Positions 52,532-61,812 are shown, numbered from the stretch's first letter. The stretch is DNA of 64,000 bases from DAOUKH01 sp965219875 (GCA_965219875.1 CBDCOW010000001.1:744001-808000); one strand, 5' to 3'. Numbers and translations: made by a program. Notes: a model not told the origin generated them from the sequence alone.

Positions 52532-54202
52532 ATGAGAACGAGATTTGTCCGTGTCGTGGCGCTGGCGCATGCCGCCGTGGCCATCGCCCTCATCGTCGCG
52601 GCGTGCGGCGGCGCGGACCCCACGGCGACGCCGCAGCCGACGGCCACGCCACAGCCGCAGGCCACCGCCACTCCCGTCCCTACTCCCGAGCCAACGGTCG
52701 ATCCTCGCCAAGGCGGGACCGTACGAATGGGCAAGCCGTGCGCCATCAACGACTTGGAGCCCCTGTACGCCACCACCTGCATGCAGAACATCAGCTGGCC
52801 GATGTACGACTCGCTGATCAGCCGAGGGACAACCGAGGAAACGCTCGAGGAATTCGAGCCGGGCCTCGCGAACTCTTGGGATATCACCGAGGGCGGTACG
52901 CGGATCACGCTGGACCTCGTTGAAGGGGCGACCTGGCACGACGGCCAGCCCTTCACCGCCGCCGACGCCGAGTACAGCTTCGACGCGGTCGTCAACCCGC
53001 CGGAGGGAAGCGCGAGCCAGTACAAGGCGCGGATCTCCGACGTGGAGAGCGTAACGGTGGCGGCGGACGGAACGGTCGTAATCACCACGAAGCGCCCCAC
53101 GGCTGCGATCATCGAGGCGATCAGCATCGTCCGCATGGCGCCCAAGCACGCGCATGAGACGCAGCGGCCCTTCACCACGGTCGCCGTGGGCACCGGGCCC
53201 TTCATGCTCGACGACCTAGCCGCCGACGAGTCCAGCGTGCGGGAAGTCAAGAACCCGGACTACTGGCGCGACGGGGAGCCGTTCCTCGACGCGGTGGAGT
53301 TCATCTTCCTATCGGACCCGGCGCTGCAACTGGCGGCGCTGCGCTCCGAGCGGATCGACGCTTGGATGAGCGACTTCGCGAAAGGCCAGATTCCCGTCAT
53401 CAAGGGTGAGTCTCGGATCAACCTACGCGTCTTCCCTAAGCTCCAGTACGCCACACTCTGGTTCAAGCTGGGTGAAGGGCATCCGTGGGACGACCTTCGC
53501 GTGCGCCAGGCGATGAGCCTCGCCATCGACCGTCCGTCGCACCTGCAGGCGGCCTGGCTGGAGACCGACGAGGTCGGCCAGTTCGCGCTGCCGGGCCCGT
53601 GGGCGCTCCCGGCGTCGGAAGTCCAGACCTACCCGGGCTGGGGCCCCGACTTCGCGGCTAATCTCGCCCAAGCCAAGCAGTTGATGGAAGAGGCGGGGTA
53701 CGCAGACGGCTTCAACACCGAGATCAAGTTCCCCAACTCAGGGAACTGGGCGCCGTCGTCGGCCACGCTCCAGCAGATGCTCCGCGAGATCAACATAGAC
53801 ATAACGCTCCGAGGTGTAGAGGTCGCCGCCGCAAGCGCCGCCCGGCGTAGCGGCGACTTCGAGCTGCTCAACTGGCCGAACGTGCCCGCGCTCTCGGACC
53901 CGAACGACATTCTGTTCGTGTTCACCTCCACGAACACCTACGTGGGCCACGGGTACAGCAACACCATGGTGGACGAGATGTTCGACCGCGCCTTGGGCAC
54001 GTTCGACGTCGGCGAACGTAAGCAGCTCATCAACGACATCGAACGGGAGCTCTTCAGAGAGATGCCGGCGCTGCCCACCGTATCCCGGTCGGGGACGATG
54101 GGAAGCTGGGACTACGTGATGGGCTTCGCGCCGCACGGCCTGTGGTACCACGGCGGCACGTGGCAATTCCGGACGATTTGGATCGACCAGTCGAAGAAGT
54201 AG
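52532..54202 (+). CDS. ABC transporter substrate-binding lipoprotein, family 5
   Basis: A 556-residue binding protein. Signal and lipobox (LIVAACG) are followed by a Pro/Thr/Gln-rich linker, then the SBP_bac_5 fold from about residue 55 (QGGTVRMGKP). ATWHDGQPFTAADAEYSF is the typical stretch. AGGAGGG precedes the ATG at 52532. It is followed by its own permease pair, so this is a second complete transporter minus ATPases. A terminator separates it from the permeases. Confidence 0.88.
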   Translation: MRTRFVRVVALAHAAVAIALIVAACGGADPTATPQPTATPQPQATATPVPTPEPTVDPRQGGTVRMGKPCAINDLEPLYATTCMQNISWPMYDSLISRGTTEETLEEFEPGLANSWDITEGGTRITLDLVEGATWHDGQPFTAADAEYSFDAVVNPPEGSASQYKARISDVESVTVAADGTVVITTKRPTAAIIEAISIVRMAPKHAHETQRPFTTVAVGTGPFMLDDLAADESSVREVKNPDYWRDGEPFLDAVEFIFLSDPALQLAALRSERIDAWMSDFAKGQIPVIKGESRINLRVFPKLQYATLWFKLGEGHPWDDLRVRQAMSLAIDRPSHLQAAWLETDEVGQFALPGPWALPASEVQTYPGWGPDFAANLAQAKQLMEEAGYADGFNTEIKFPNSGNWAPSSATLQQMLREINIDITLRGVEVAAASAARRSGDFELLNWPNVPALSDPNDILFVFTSTNTYVGHGYSNTMVDEMFDRALGTFDVGERKQLINDIERELFREMPALPTVSRSGTMGSWDYVMGFAPHGLWYHGGTWQFRTIWIDQSKK

Positions 54203-54238
54203 CCCGCGAAGCGATCAGTTCAGGTGCGGAGAAGGGCG

Positions 54239-54271
54239 CGCACGGCGTGGAGTCACGCCGTGCGTCTTTCT
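54239..54271 (+). terminator. Terminator or attenuator after the second binding protein
   Basis: An 11-bp stem (54239-54249 with 54254-54264, 4-nt loop) followed by TCTTTCTGTT. Leaky termination here would give more binding protein than permease, as is common in such operons. Confidence 0.7.
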
Positions 54272-54347
54272 GTTGAGGAGGCGTTGACCGGCGCCTGCGA
54301 GCCGGGTCTGTAGGCACAGCTCGAAGACACGTGGGGCATAGGGACCT

Positions 54348-55301
54348 ATGAGGGCGTACATACTTCGGCGGATTGCCCTGCTCGTTCCCGTGCTGCTGGG
54401 CATCTCGATCCTCGTCTTCGCCTTGACGCGCGTCCTTCCCGGCGACGCCGCAATCACTCGCGCCGCGCTCGACGGGGGCCGGTTGACGGAGCAGGAAGTC
54501 CAAGCCCTACGCGAACACTGGGGACTGGAGAAGGGCGTCCACGTCCAATACGTCCAGTGGCTGGGGGACGTATCCCAAGGGGACTTAGGCATGTCGTGGA
54601 CGGTCGGGCGCTCCGTTTCGAGCCTCGTCTGGAGCCGAATCCCGGCTACCGCGAACCTGGTGGTGTTCTCCATGTTCTTCGCCCTCATCCTGGGAATACC
54701 GCTGGGGATCATGTCGGCATACCGGCGAAACACGCCCTTGGACTACGCGTCGCGCATCGTCGCGATACTGGGTCTGGCCATCCCCAACTTCTGGCTTGGG
54801 GTCATGCTCATCATCGCTCTGGTGCTCGCGTTCAACTGGACGCCGCCCCTTGGATACATCAATTTCTTCAGCGACCCGGTGGGGAATCTCGAGAAGATGG
54901 TCCTTCCGTCGTTCGTCTTGGGCTACACGCTGGCGGCGTTGATCGCGCGCATGACCCGGACCGCCATCCTCGAAGTGCAACGCGAGGACTACGTGCGGAC
55001 CGCCTACGCGAAGGGGTTGAAGTCCGCAGTGATCGCGCGCCGGCACGTCTTTCGGAATGCGGCGCTCCCCGTGGTCACGGTGGTGGGCGTCTACCTCGCA
55101 CTCATGATGGGCGGCGTGGTCGTCATTGAGAAGGTCTTCAACATCCAGGGGTTGGGGTCGCTCTTGGTCCAAGCCGTCGCCGATCGGGACTATCCCATCG
55201 TGCAGGCGGAGTTGCTGCTAGTGGGGCTCCTGGTATCCATCGTGAACCTTTCGATCGACCTCGCTTACGGTCTGATCGACCCTAGGATTCGCTATGGCTA
55301 A
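54348..55301 (+). CDS. ABC transporter permease, DppB type
   Basis: A 317-residue permease. It begins MRAYILRRIALLVPVLLGIS, has the periplasmic ERLGLD-equivalent region (LREHWGLEKGVHVQYV) and the cytoplasmic loop RTAYAKGLKSAVI. It overlaps the next gene by 8 nt. Together with 52532-54202 it forms a second oligopeptide-type importer. The ATPase genes are absent here. Confidence 0.88.
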   Translation: MRAYILRRIALLVPVLLGISILVFALTRVLPGDAAITRAALDGGRLTEQEVQALREHWGLEKGVHVQYVQWLGDVSQGDLGMSWTVGRSVSSLVWSRIPATANLVVFSMFFALILGIPLGIMSAYRRNTPLDYASRIVAILGLAIPNFWLGVMLIIALVLAFNWTPPLGYINFFSDPVGNLEKMVLPSFVLGYTLAALIARMTRTAILEVQREDYVRTAYAKGLKSAVIARRHVFRNAALPVVTVVGVYLALMMGGVVVIEKVFNIQGLGSLLVQAVADRDYPIVQAELLLVGLLVSIVNLSIDLAYGLIDPRIRYG

Positions 55302-56187
55302 GCGGCACAAGCCAGGCTGGCCTGCGGCCGGTTGGGCCCACACCGGGCGGCTGTTGATTGGGCGCTTCGTCCGGGGGCAACCGATCGGGGCGCTGAGCGT
55401 CGCGATCATCCTGGTGTTGGCCGTCGCCGCCGTGTTCGCCCCGCTGCTGGCGCCGTACGATCCGAGGGTCATCCGCCCCGCCGAGATCGCAGCGGCGCCG
55501 TCACTCGAGTTCTGGTTCGGGACCGACCATCTGGGCCGCGACATGCTGAGCATGGTGCTCTACGGCGGACAAATCGCCCTGCTGGTGGGGTTCACCACGT
55601 CGATCTTGGGCAGCGTGATCGGCGGCGCGTTCGGTTTGGTCGGCGCATTCTTTGGCGGCGCGGCGGACAACGTCGTTCAACGCATCTCCGACGTGCTCAT
55701 GTCGTTCCCGAGCCTGATCCTGGCCCTCGCCGCCGTGGCCGTCCTGGGGCCTACCCTGTTCAACGTGATCATCGCGATCGCGATCCCGATCATCCCTCGG
55801 GCGGCGCGCGTGGTGCGGTCGTCCGTGCTCAGCGTCAAGGAACAGCAGTACATCGAGGCCGCGAAGGCTGTGGGATGCGGCCCGGCGCGGATGATGGGCG
55901 TGCACATCCTGCCCAATGTTATGGCGCCGTTCCTGATCATCCTGACGGCGCAACTGGGCGGCGCGATCCTAGCCGAGGCGTCGCTGAGCTTCCTGGGAGT
56001 GGGCGTCCCACCGCCGAACTTCAGTTGGGGCGGCGTGCTCGCGGGACACGCATCGCTGTATTTCGAGACCGCTCCTTGGACGGCCGTCTTCCCAGGCGCC
56101 GCGATCGCGCTGGCGGTCTTCGCCTTCAACCTGCTGGGCGACGCGCTCCGCGACTACTGGGACCCGAAGCTGCGCGGCGCGAGCTAG
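55294..56187 (+). CDS. ABC transporter permease, DppC type
   Basis: A 297-residue partner permease with FGTDHLGRDMLSMVLYGG, EAAKAVGCGPARM and SFLGVGVPPPNFSWG, all diagnostic. It is the last gene of the well-ordered catabolic island; beyond its stop the sequence changes character to a repeat-rich, poorly coding tract. Confidence 0.88.
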   Translation: MAKRHKPGWPAAGWAHTGRLLIGRFVRGQPIGALSVAIILVLAVAAVFAPLLAPYDPRVIRPAEIAAAPSLEFWFGTDHLGRDMLSMVLYGGQIALLVGFTTSILGSVIGGAFGLVGAFFGGAADNVVQRISDVLMSFPSLILALAAVAVLGPTLFNVIIAIAIPIIPRAARVVRSSVLSVKEQQYIEAAKAVGCGPARMMGVHILPNVMAPFLIILTAQLGGAILAEASLSFLGVGVPPPNFSWGGVLAGHASLYFETAPWTAVFPGAAIALAVFAFNLLGDALRDYWDPKLRGAS

Positions 56188-57338
56188 GAGTGGTACCCCT
56201 GACTTTACTGTAGGGCGAACTTTTGCGTGCGTGGTCACACTGTAGCGCGGCCTGTGCTCTTGGCGAGACACCCGTCCCCCTCCCCGTCACTCGATGACAC
56301 CGGGTCATCAATGGGGCGAAGTCGTCCACGAGGCACTTCGCCCTCGCGAATTCCTAACAGTGTAATGCCCCCGGTATGGGTATGGCGCAACTGGTTTAGG
56401 GGATCCACGAACACACGCACGGTGGGCTAGCATCGACGCCCTCAAGACGGGACACGAGAACCAGGAAGAAGTGGGACGTGCTCAGTGCCCGTTGCACCTC
56501 TCCGTCGAGCCGCCGAACCGCCTCCGGGGAGACGCTGACCTTCACCCTGACCCGAAGCGGCGACACGCGGAACCCCGTCAGCCTCAGGGTGGCGCAAGGG
56601 TACAAGGGTGCGCCCGATATGGAACCAACGGCATGTACTTGCCTTGAAACCCGTGCTGTACATAAGGAGTCTGGACGTGACTCCAGCGACGGCTCCGGCC
56701 TGTTTTGAACCCCCGATGGACATGGCGTAGGTCATGGGCCTGATTTCAAACTGAGAAACTACCGGACCGGGGGACACGTTGGAGGCGCTGGCGAGGTCGA
56801 GTATCACGGTGCGCTGATCAAGGAGCGCAACATGGTGCTGGTAAAGTTATCACTGCGTAGGCTTATCGGGCTGTTGAGTCGGGCGATGCAATTCGCTCGT
56901 ATGAAATCCGCTGGTCCGGTCGAGGCGTCGTGTTGGCAGCCGCCGTCGGGTCTCACCGCACGAACTGGGCTCGCTGATTGCGGTGTCGGAGCTCTGTGGC
57001 TACACGAGCAGTGTGTGTTGCGCCAGTTGCTGATAACACTCCATTCGGATCGGGGGTTCGAGGGGCCTCCGGGCTTCCAATACCTGTGGAGTCTGGTATG
57101 TTCCTGAGCCGGTAGGTGCTCATCGCGAAGACTGAACAGGCGGAGCGTACGGGAAGGACCGCCGTGAAAGCAGCAGAGGGGAGGAGTTTGCCACGAGATG
57201 GAGGCGGAGTTATCCTGCCGTCGCCTGGCAGCGGTGGCCCTTTGGGGGTCACAAGGTTGATATGGGGAATCCCGGTGATAAATTAATGATGCCGTAGCGC
57301 GGACAGGATCAGCACCCGACAGGGAAGGAGTATCTGCA
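56188..57338. other. Gene-poor decayed tract
   Basis: No intact gene is supported in these 1.15 kb. A stretch near 56526-56610 on the plus strand encodes SGETLTFTLTRSGDT, which resembles one strand pair of a Calx-beta surface domain and looks like a remnant. A similar fragment appears at 62255-62290. The 3' end (57047-57090) holds one copy of a 43-bp repeat also found at 60360-60403. Several short frames are open by chance in this less GC-rich part. Confidence 0.45.
57047..57090. repeat. Copy 1 of a 43-bp dispersed repeat
   Basis: GGATCGGGGGTTCGAGGGGCCTCC... through TACCTGTGGA matches 60360-60403 with few differences. A GGTAGGT trinucleotide pattern follows both copies. Confidence 0.55.
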
Positions 57339-57602
57339 ATGTTTGTCTACATTCTACGTGCGCAGCAGGCACCCGACGACGAATGGGCGGAGTTGTTCCG
57401 CCGCTTCAAGGAGACCCCTGGCTTGCTCCATGCCTATAGCTTGCAGGCGGAAGAGAACCCGAACGAGAGCGTAGTCGTCTGCATCTGGGAGAGCCGCGAG
57501 GCTGCCGAACGCTATCTGGGAAGTGTGCCCCTCAAGCGCGACATCGATCAGGCTGCCCCAAGCGTTTCGCGCACTATGTACGCCCTACTCGATAGTAAGT
57601 AA
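57339..57602 (+). CDS. ABM-like small protein
   Basis: An 87-residue protein with MFVYILRAQQAPDDEWAEL at the start and VVVCIWESREAAERYL in the middle, which fits the dimeric alpha/beta-barrel (antibiotic biosynthesis monooxygenase-like) fold. AAGGAG stands about 9 nt before the ATG. It lies alone in the decayed tract. Function is unknown; relatives degrade heme or quinones or are small sensors. Confidence 0.65.
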   Translation: MFVYILRAQQAPDDEWAELFRRFKETPGLLHAYSLQAEENPNESVVVCIWESREAAERYLGSVPLKRDIDQAAPSVSRTMYALLDSK

Positions 57603-57640
57603 CGTTAAACGGGTGACATTGGCAATCACGGTTGGGTGAA

Positions 57641-57749
57641 GGGACAGGGCGCGGGGTCGCTATAAGGATGGCGTGGACGCAATTGACCCCTTAACCGCGC
57701 TCCGTTCGGTCAAGTTGCGACTACTGTATCGCGATGGCGTGGACGCAAA
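57641..57749. repeat. Copy A of a 109-bp dispersed repeat
   Basis: It aligns without gaps to 60231-60339 and 61851-61959. The core has GGGGTC, TATAAGGATGGCGTGGACGC, TTGACCCC, and at +93 a second GCGATGGCGTGGACGC. GGGGTCA and TGACCCC form terminal inverted repeats of a 39-bp inner unit in copies B and C. The rest of 57603-58128 holds no supported gene. Confidence 0.8.
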
Positions 57750-58128
57750 TAAACGTTCGCATTAGGGAAGAAAAGCCAGACACTACCGTTTTCCTGTTCG
57801 ATGAACAAGTTGCGTCCCCGTAGTGTCCGCAACGCGCACCGCTCAGGGTTCATGGGCTATGGAGCCAGACGGCCCACGTCTTGGCACGAAGATGGTGTGG
57901 ACGCTGGCCTGTGGCGGCTAGCCGTCCGGCCCGCTCTAGACAGTGTGGACATCGGCAGGTCGGCGTCTTTCATGTACACGGCGTCCGACGAATTCGGCAA
58001 TGAGATCGCTGAGACGATGGCTCGGCCTTGATATGCGATGTGCAAGGTGAGTATTATCCGTCGTCTGCGCAAGCCATTAGTGAGACAGGTTTTTGTAACA
58101 CAACAATCCTATGCGTAAGGAGAAAAGA

Positions 58129-58477
58129 ATGGATTTGCGAGTGATTGCAGTGGGCGCTGGATTTGGCGGCTTGGAGTTAACCTCTATGCTGTCCGAGGCG
58201 CTCGGCCAGCGCTTAGACCTTACGCTGATCGACAACAACGACTCCTTCTTTTTCGGCTTCTCTAAGCTGGATGTGATGTTCGGTCACAAGACGGCTGACA
58301 GTGTACGTCTAGCTTACAGCAGCATTACCAAACCTGGCGTTCGCTTTCTCCAGGAAACTATCACCGAGATCGACCCTAATTCCCGCCGCGTCATTACTGA
58401 CAGGGGTACTTACGATGCAGATGTTTTGGTAGTGGCATTAGGAGCCGACTACGATCCGGGCGCTACGCCCGGTCTAG
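58129..58477 (+). pseudogene. SQR-like FAD/NAD(P) oxidoreductase, N-terminal part, cut by an IS
   Basis: The first 116 codons of a flavoprotein. AAGGAG precedes the ATG at 58129. The dinucleotide-binding motif is VGAGFGGLE, and DADVLVVALGADYDPG is the second Gly-rich part. The frame is broken after GGT-CTA-G at 58477 by an IS5-type insertion. Joining 58477 to 59286 restores one continuous frame of 379 residues, so the gene was intact before insertion. Family: sulfide:quinone oxidoreductase-like. Confidence 0.85.
58474..58477. other. Target-site duplication, left (CTAG)
   Basis: CTAG at 58474-58477 is repeated at 59282-59285 on the other side of the IS. Confidence 0.8.
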
Positions 58478-58489
58478 GGTGTGTTAACA

Positions 58490-58935
58490 CTAACGTAACG
58501 CATCGCAGATGAGTCCGAACACTATGAAGCCCAAGAAGATCGCGTCGAGCTTCTCAAAGCGGGAGAAGATGCGGCGAAAGCCCTTCAGCCGACGGAACAG
58601 CCGCTCGATCTCGTTGCGCCTCTTGTACAGCTCCCGGTCGTACTCCCAAGGACGGATACGGGTGCTGATGGGTGGCACGACGGGCGTGAACCCCAAGGCA
58701 AGCGCGAGTTGGCGGGTCTCGTCACCTTCATAGGCCCGATCCATCAGCAACGAGCGGGGTTGGTCTTGCGGCCCCAGGCGTGTGAGCAGCTTGCGCCCTT
58801 CCGGCGCGTCATGGGCCTGTCCCGGGGAAAGGGAGAACGTCACAGCCGTTCGAGCATCCGCGGCAACCATATGAATCTTGGTGGTCCAGCCTCCCCGGGA
58901 CTTGCCAATAGACTGAGGCCTGTTTTTTTTAGCGC
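58490..58935 (-). CDS. IS5-family transposase, downstream frame (orfB)
   Basis: The C-terminal half of the transposase, read in the -1 frame after the A8 run. KKNRPQSIGKSRGGW, then the second DDE Asp in LLMDRAYEGDE and the Glu in NEIERLFRRLKGF. It ends 12 nt inside the left inverted repeat. It would be made as a fusion with orfA by frameshifting. Confidence 0.8.
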
Positions 58936-59247
58936 GCCCGTGCCGTCGGGATGGACCTTGACGATGGTGCTGTCCATCGAAACGGCTTCGAGCTTGATGC
59001 GCACAATCTGTTCCCGCTGGAGATGTTCGAAGACCCGGTCGAGCACCCCGTTCTTCGACCACCGGTTCATCCGGGTGTAGATGGTGTGCCAGTTGCCGAA
59101 CCGTTTCGGCAGGCCCCGCCACTTGCACCCCTGCTCTGCAACGTACAGGATGGCGTTGAGCACTTGGAGGTTCGACAGGCTCACATTCCCTCGTTGCACG
59201 GGGAGGTAGGGGGCGATGCGTTCGTACTGAGCTTCTGTAATTTCCAT
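58840..59247 (-). CDS. IS5-family transposase, upstream frame (orfA)
   Basis: A 135-residue product starting MEITEAQYERIAPYLPVQ. YVAEQGCKWRGLPKRFGNWHT is the IS5 N-terminal (DUF4096-like) domain; the first catalytic Asp is in AVSMDSTIV. The frame passes the A8 run at 58923-58930 and runs out soon after in its own reading. A full enzyme needs a -1 shift into orfB. Confidence 0.85.
   Translation of the reverse strand: MEITEAQYERIAPYLPVQRGNVSLSNLQVLNAILYVAEQGCKWRGLPKRFGNWHTIYTRMNRWSKNGVLDRVFEHLQREQIVRIKLEAVSMDSTIVKVHPDGTGALKKTGLSLLASPGEAGPPRFIWLPRMLERL
58923..58930 (-). other. A8 slippery run for transposase frameshifting
   Basis: On the minus strand the sequence GCTAAAAAAAACAGG allows reading as CTA-AAA-AAA-ACA (orfA) or GCT-AAA-AAA-AAC (orfB), a -1 shift. 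It is where both catalytic halves join. Confidence 0.75.
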
Positions 59248-59281
59248 GCGGAGATCATAGCACAGTTAGTGTGAACACGCC

Positions 59282-60073
59282 CTAGTCGAAGGTGGCAACG
59301 AATTCTATTCTTTCGAAGGGGCTGAGCGGTTGCGGGAGGTGCTTCCCACGTTAACTAATGGCCACGCCGTAGTGGGTGTGACCTCGACGCCGTTCAAGTG
59401 CCCGCCCGCGCCCAGGGAAGCCGCGCTGCTGCTGCACGACTATCTCACCGAACGGGGCGTGCGCGACAACTGCGAGATCAGCCTCGTCATGCCGCTTGGA
59501 GCGCCAGTGCCTCCATCGCCTGCAACCTCTCAGGCATTGCTCGCAGCCTTCGGGGAGCGCGGCATCAAGTTCTTTCCAAACCGGACCATCAACTCCCTCA
59601 ATCCTTCACGGCAAGTCGTCGTACTAGACGACGAAACCGAGATGCCATATGACCTGTTTCTAGGCGTGCCGAAACATCGAGTTCCCGACGTGGTCGCGAA
59701 GAGTGGCCTCGCCGAAGACGGGTGGATTCCCGTGGATCCCTACAACTTGAAGACGAAATTTCCTGGTGTGTACGCAGTGGGCGACGTAACTAGCATTGGG
59801 ACACCCAAGGCTGGCGTGTTTGCAGAAGGTGCCGCGCAGGTCGTTGCTGAATCGTTGATAGCCGAAGTTGTAGGAGATGAACCACCTCCGCCTTATTCGG
59901 GAACAGGTTCGTGCTACATCGAGTTCGGCGCAGAGCGCGTCGCCCGATTAGACGTTACATTTCGTCCAGGGATTCCACCTACAGGCAGTTTCTCTGAGCC
60001 ATCGGTTGCCGTAGCTATGGAGAAAAAGGAGTTCGGTAGGAGCCGACAAGCCCGGTGGTTCGGGATTCAATGA
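59282..60073 (+). pseudogene. SQR-like oxidoreductase, C-terminal part
   Basis: The C-terminal 263 codons of the interrupted flavoprotein, starting with the right CTAG copy. Cys in TPFKCPPAPREAA is a family redox-site position, and YAVGDVTSIGTPKAGVF is the FAD-binding GD motif. FGAERVARLDVTF and the end follow the SQR-like fold. It lacks its own start. The insertion separates it from the NAD/FAD half, so the protein is not made as one chain. Confidence 0.85.
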
Positions 60074-60230
60074 CATAAGGCACGATTTTGTTCGTACATT
60101 GAAACGGAGCATTAGTTGTTAGGCCACAGACGAGTCCAAGAGAATCGGGACATGGGCACCAGGGGCCGCGAAGTGCCTGAGCTACCACCATTTGTTACCA
60201 GCTATAGGTACTGCGAACCATAGTCTCCCC

Positions 60231-60339
60231 GGGACAGGGCGCGGGGTCAGTATAAGGATGGCGTGGACGCAATTGACCCCTTGGCCGCGCCGAGCTCAGT
60301 CAAGTTGCGGCTACTCCATCGCGATGGCGAGGACGCAAT
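60231..60339. repeat. Copy B of the 109-bp dispersed repeat
   Basis: It keeps all blocks of copy A, with GGGGTCA...TGACCCC intact, and ATGGCGAGGACGC at the second motif. The gap-free alignment to copy A starts at GGGACAGGGCGCGGGG. Confidence 0.8.
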
Positions 60340-60359
60340 ATATCGGTCCTGATGCTGGG

Positions 60360-60403
60360 CGATCGGGGACTCGAAGGGCCTCCGGGCTTCCAATACCTGT
60401 GGA
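60360..60403. repeat. Copy 2 of the 43-bp dispersed repeat
   Basis: CGATCGGGGACTCGAAGGGCCTCC... through TACCTGTGGA; compare 57047-57090. Confidence 0.55.
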
Positions 60404-60693
60404 ATCGGTAGGTATTGAAGGGTTCGAAGTGGGTCCGGGCATCCAATAGCTGCTCGTTATGTTGCCCCTCCCCATAGGCTCGGACGGGTGCTTCGACTCT
60501 GGTTGTCCAGATCGACGAAGCCGATTCTGACGTCGCGTGACATGGCGACTGGATGATACCGCAAACAGCTGCGCATCGCGCGCCGTTCCAAGCTTCGTTT
60601 GACCGGCCACAACTGCCCGGCTATACCGTCCGGTTTCCGGAAACGGTCCTCTTTGCGTCTGAACGTGTCAGCCGACGCAGGAGACGCTCCGCC

Positions 60694-61812
60694 ATGAAAC
60701 ATCGGATCATCGTCGTGGGCTTGGCCGTTATCGCCATAGTCGTTGGCGCATGCAGCGGGTCGTCCGACCCGACCGCGACCCCAACGGCGACTCCACCGAC
60801 CGCCGAGACGCCCACCGCGACGGCAGCACCTACCGCGACGTCCGCACCGGCGCCCACGGCCACGCCAAGGCCCAGGCCGACGTCTACGCCCACGCCAAGG
60901 CCCAGGCCGACGTCCACGCCAACCGCGACCCCGTCGGCGACCCCGAGGCCGACTCTGGTTCCGACGCCTACCCCCGAGCCCACGCCAGAGGTGCGGGTGA
61001 CGACCGACGTGCCTTACGTAAAGCCGCAGCAATCGAGAGCGACGCTGTGGACGCTGGATGTCTATGCGCCGCTGACGTCCGGGGACTGGCCGGCGGTCGT
61101 CGTGCTGCCTGGCGCGAGCGACAGCAAAGAGACGCCGGCATTGCAGGCGCTCGCTCGGGACATCGCGGACCGCGGAGCGGTCGTGTTCCTGCCTGACTTT
61201 CCTTCCGGCAGCGGGGCGCGCCATTTCAGGACGCCGAACGGGGCCGGCATGCGAGAGATGTTCGAGAGCGCCGCCTGCGCCATACGGTTCGCCCGAAGCC
61301 AGGCTGCGCAATACGGGGGAGGGAGCGCGGGCAGGGTCGTCGTGCTGGGTCAATCGGGGGGAGGGTATCTGGGACTCTGGATCACGCTCCTCGGCGATGA
61401 TGGAGACGCACGATGGGACGAGTTTGCGGCTGCCCGGGGCGGTCCTCCGAAGCAAGAGGCATGTGTGGCAGGCGATGGGTCGGCGGTTCCGGACGCCTTC
61501 GTCGGCTATGCCGGGGCCTACATCGGCTTTGAGCCTTTAAGGAACGAAGACGCTGAGCTCTCGGATCTCGCCAGCCCGGCCACCTATATAGGCAGCAACA
61601 CGGATGTGGTCATCCGTTGGATGTGGGGCTCGCAAGATACCGTCATCCCCTCGTTTGCCGAGGCTCGGCACGAGGAGATCTACCAGAGCATGCTGGACTC
61701 GGGGTACGATATCACCCAGACGACGATAGAGGCGGGGCACTTCGTGACGCCCTTGTCGCACGGGCCGATGGTCGAGATGGTGTTCGAGACCATCGGGCTC
61801 TTGATGGAGTGA
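60694..61812 (+). CDS. Lipoprotein alpha/beta hydrolase with Pro/Thr linker
   Basis: A 372-residue exported protein. Signal and lipobox VVGACS are followed by a long Thr/Pro/Ala linker (about residues 25-115) with the repeated unit T-P-R-P-R-P-T-S, then a hydrolase domain. YAPLTSGDWPAVVVLPG opens the fold, LGQSGGGY is the nucleophile elbow, VIRWMWGSQDTVIP carries the acid and IEAGHFVTPL the His. Surface-anchored esterase is likely. It sits between repeat copies B and C. Confidence 0.83.
   Translation: MKHRIIVVGLAVIAIVVGACSGSSDPTATPTATPPTAETPTATAAPTATSAPAPTATPRPRPTSTPTPRPRPTSTPTATPSATPRPTLVPTPTPEPTPEVRVTTDVPYVKPQQSRATLWTLDVYAPLTSGDWPAVVVLPGASDSKETPALQALARDIADRGAVVFLPDFPSGSGARHFRTPNGAGMREMFESAACAIRFARSQAAQYGGGSAGRVVVLGQSGGGYLGLWITLLGDDGDARWDEFAAARGGPPKQEACVAGDGSAVPDAFVGYAGAYIGFEPLRNEDAELSDLASPATYIGSNTDVVIRWMWGSQDTVIPSFAEARHEEIYQSMLDSGYDITQTTIEAGHFVTPLSHGPMVEMVFETIGLLME

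Larger units (their letters stand above)
58478..59281 (-). mobile_element. IS5-family insertion sequence, 804 bp
   Basis: Ends are 17-bp imperfect inverted repeats: GGTGTGTTAACACTAAC at the left and the complement of GGCGTGTTCACACTAAC at the right (15 of 17 match). The element carries two overlapping transposase frames on the minus strand and is flanked by a CTAG duplication. It interrupts the SQR-like gene, so this is probably a recent insertion. Restored gene frame and clean ends suggest it may still be active. Confidence 0.88.
60074..60693. other. Repeat-bearing intergenic region
   Basis: No gene is supported in these 620 bases. It contains copy B of the 109-bp repeat (60231-60339) and copy 2 of the 43-bp repeat (60360-60403), only 20 bp apart, followed by a GGTAGGTATTGAAGGG stretch. 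Confidence 0.5.

Noticed and set aside
56442..56807. A minus-strand frame with a stretch slightly like FtsK (GPVVSQFEIRP)
   Set aside because: Only a few residues match, no P-loop follows and the rest is low complexity; probably chance.
57801..58031. A 76-codon plus-strand frame before the SQR-like gene
   Set aside because: No ribosome site, no recognisable motif and it lies in the decayed tract; left out as a gene.
60410..60450. GGGTTCGAAG stretch, like a tRNA T-loop
   Set aside because: No cloverleaf can be folded around it, and it belongs to a degenerate extension of the 43-bp repeat.
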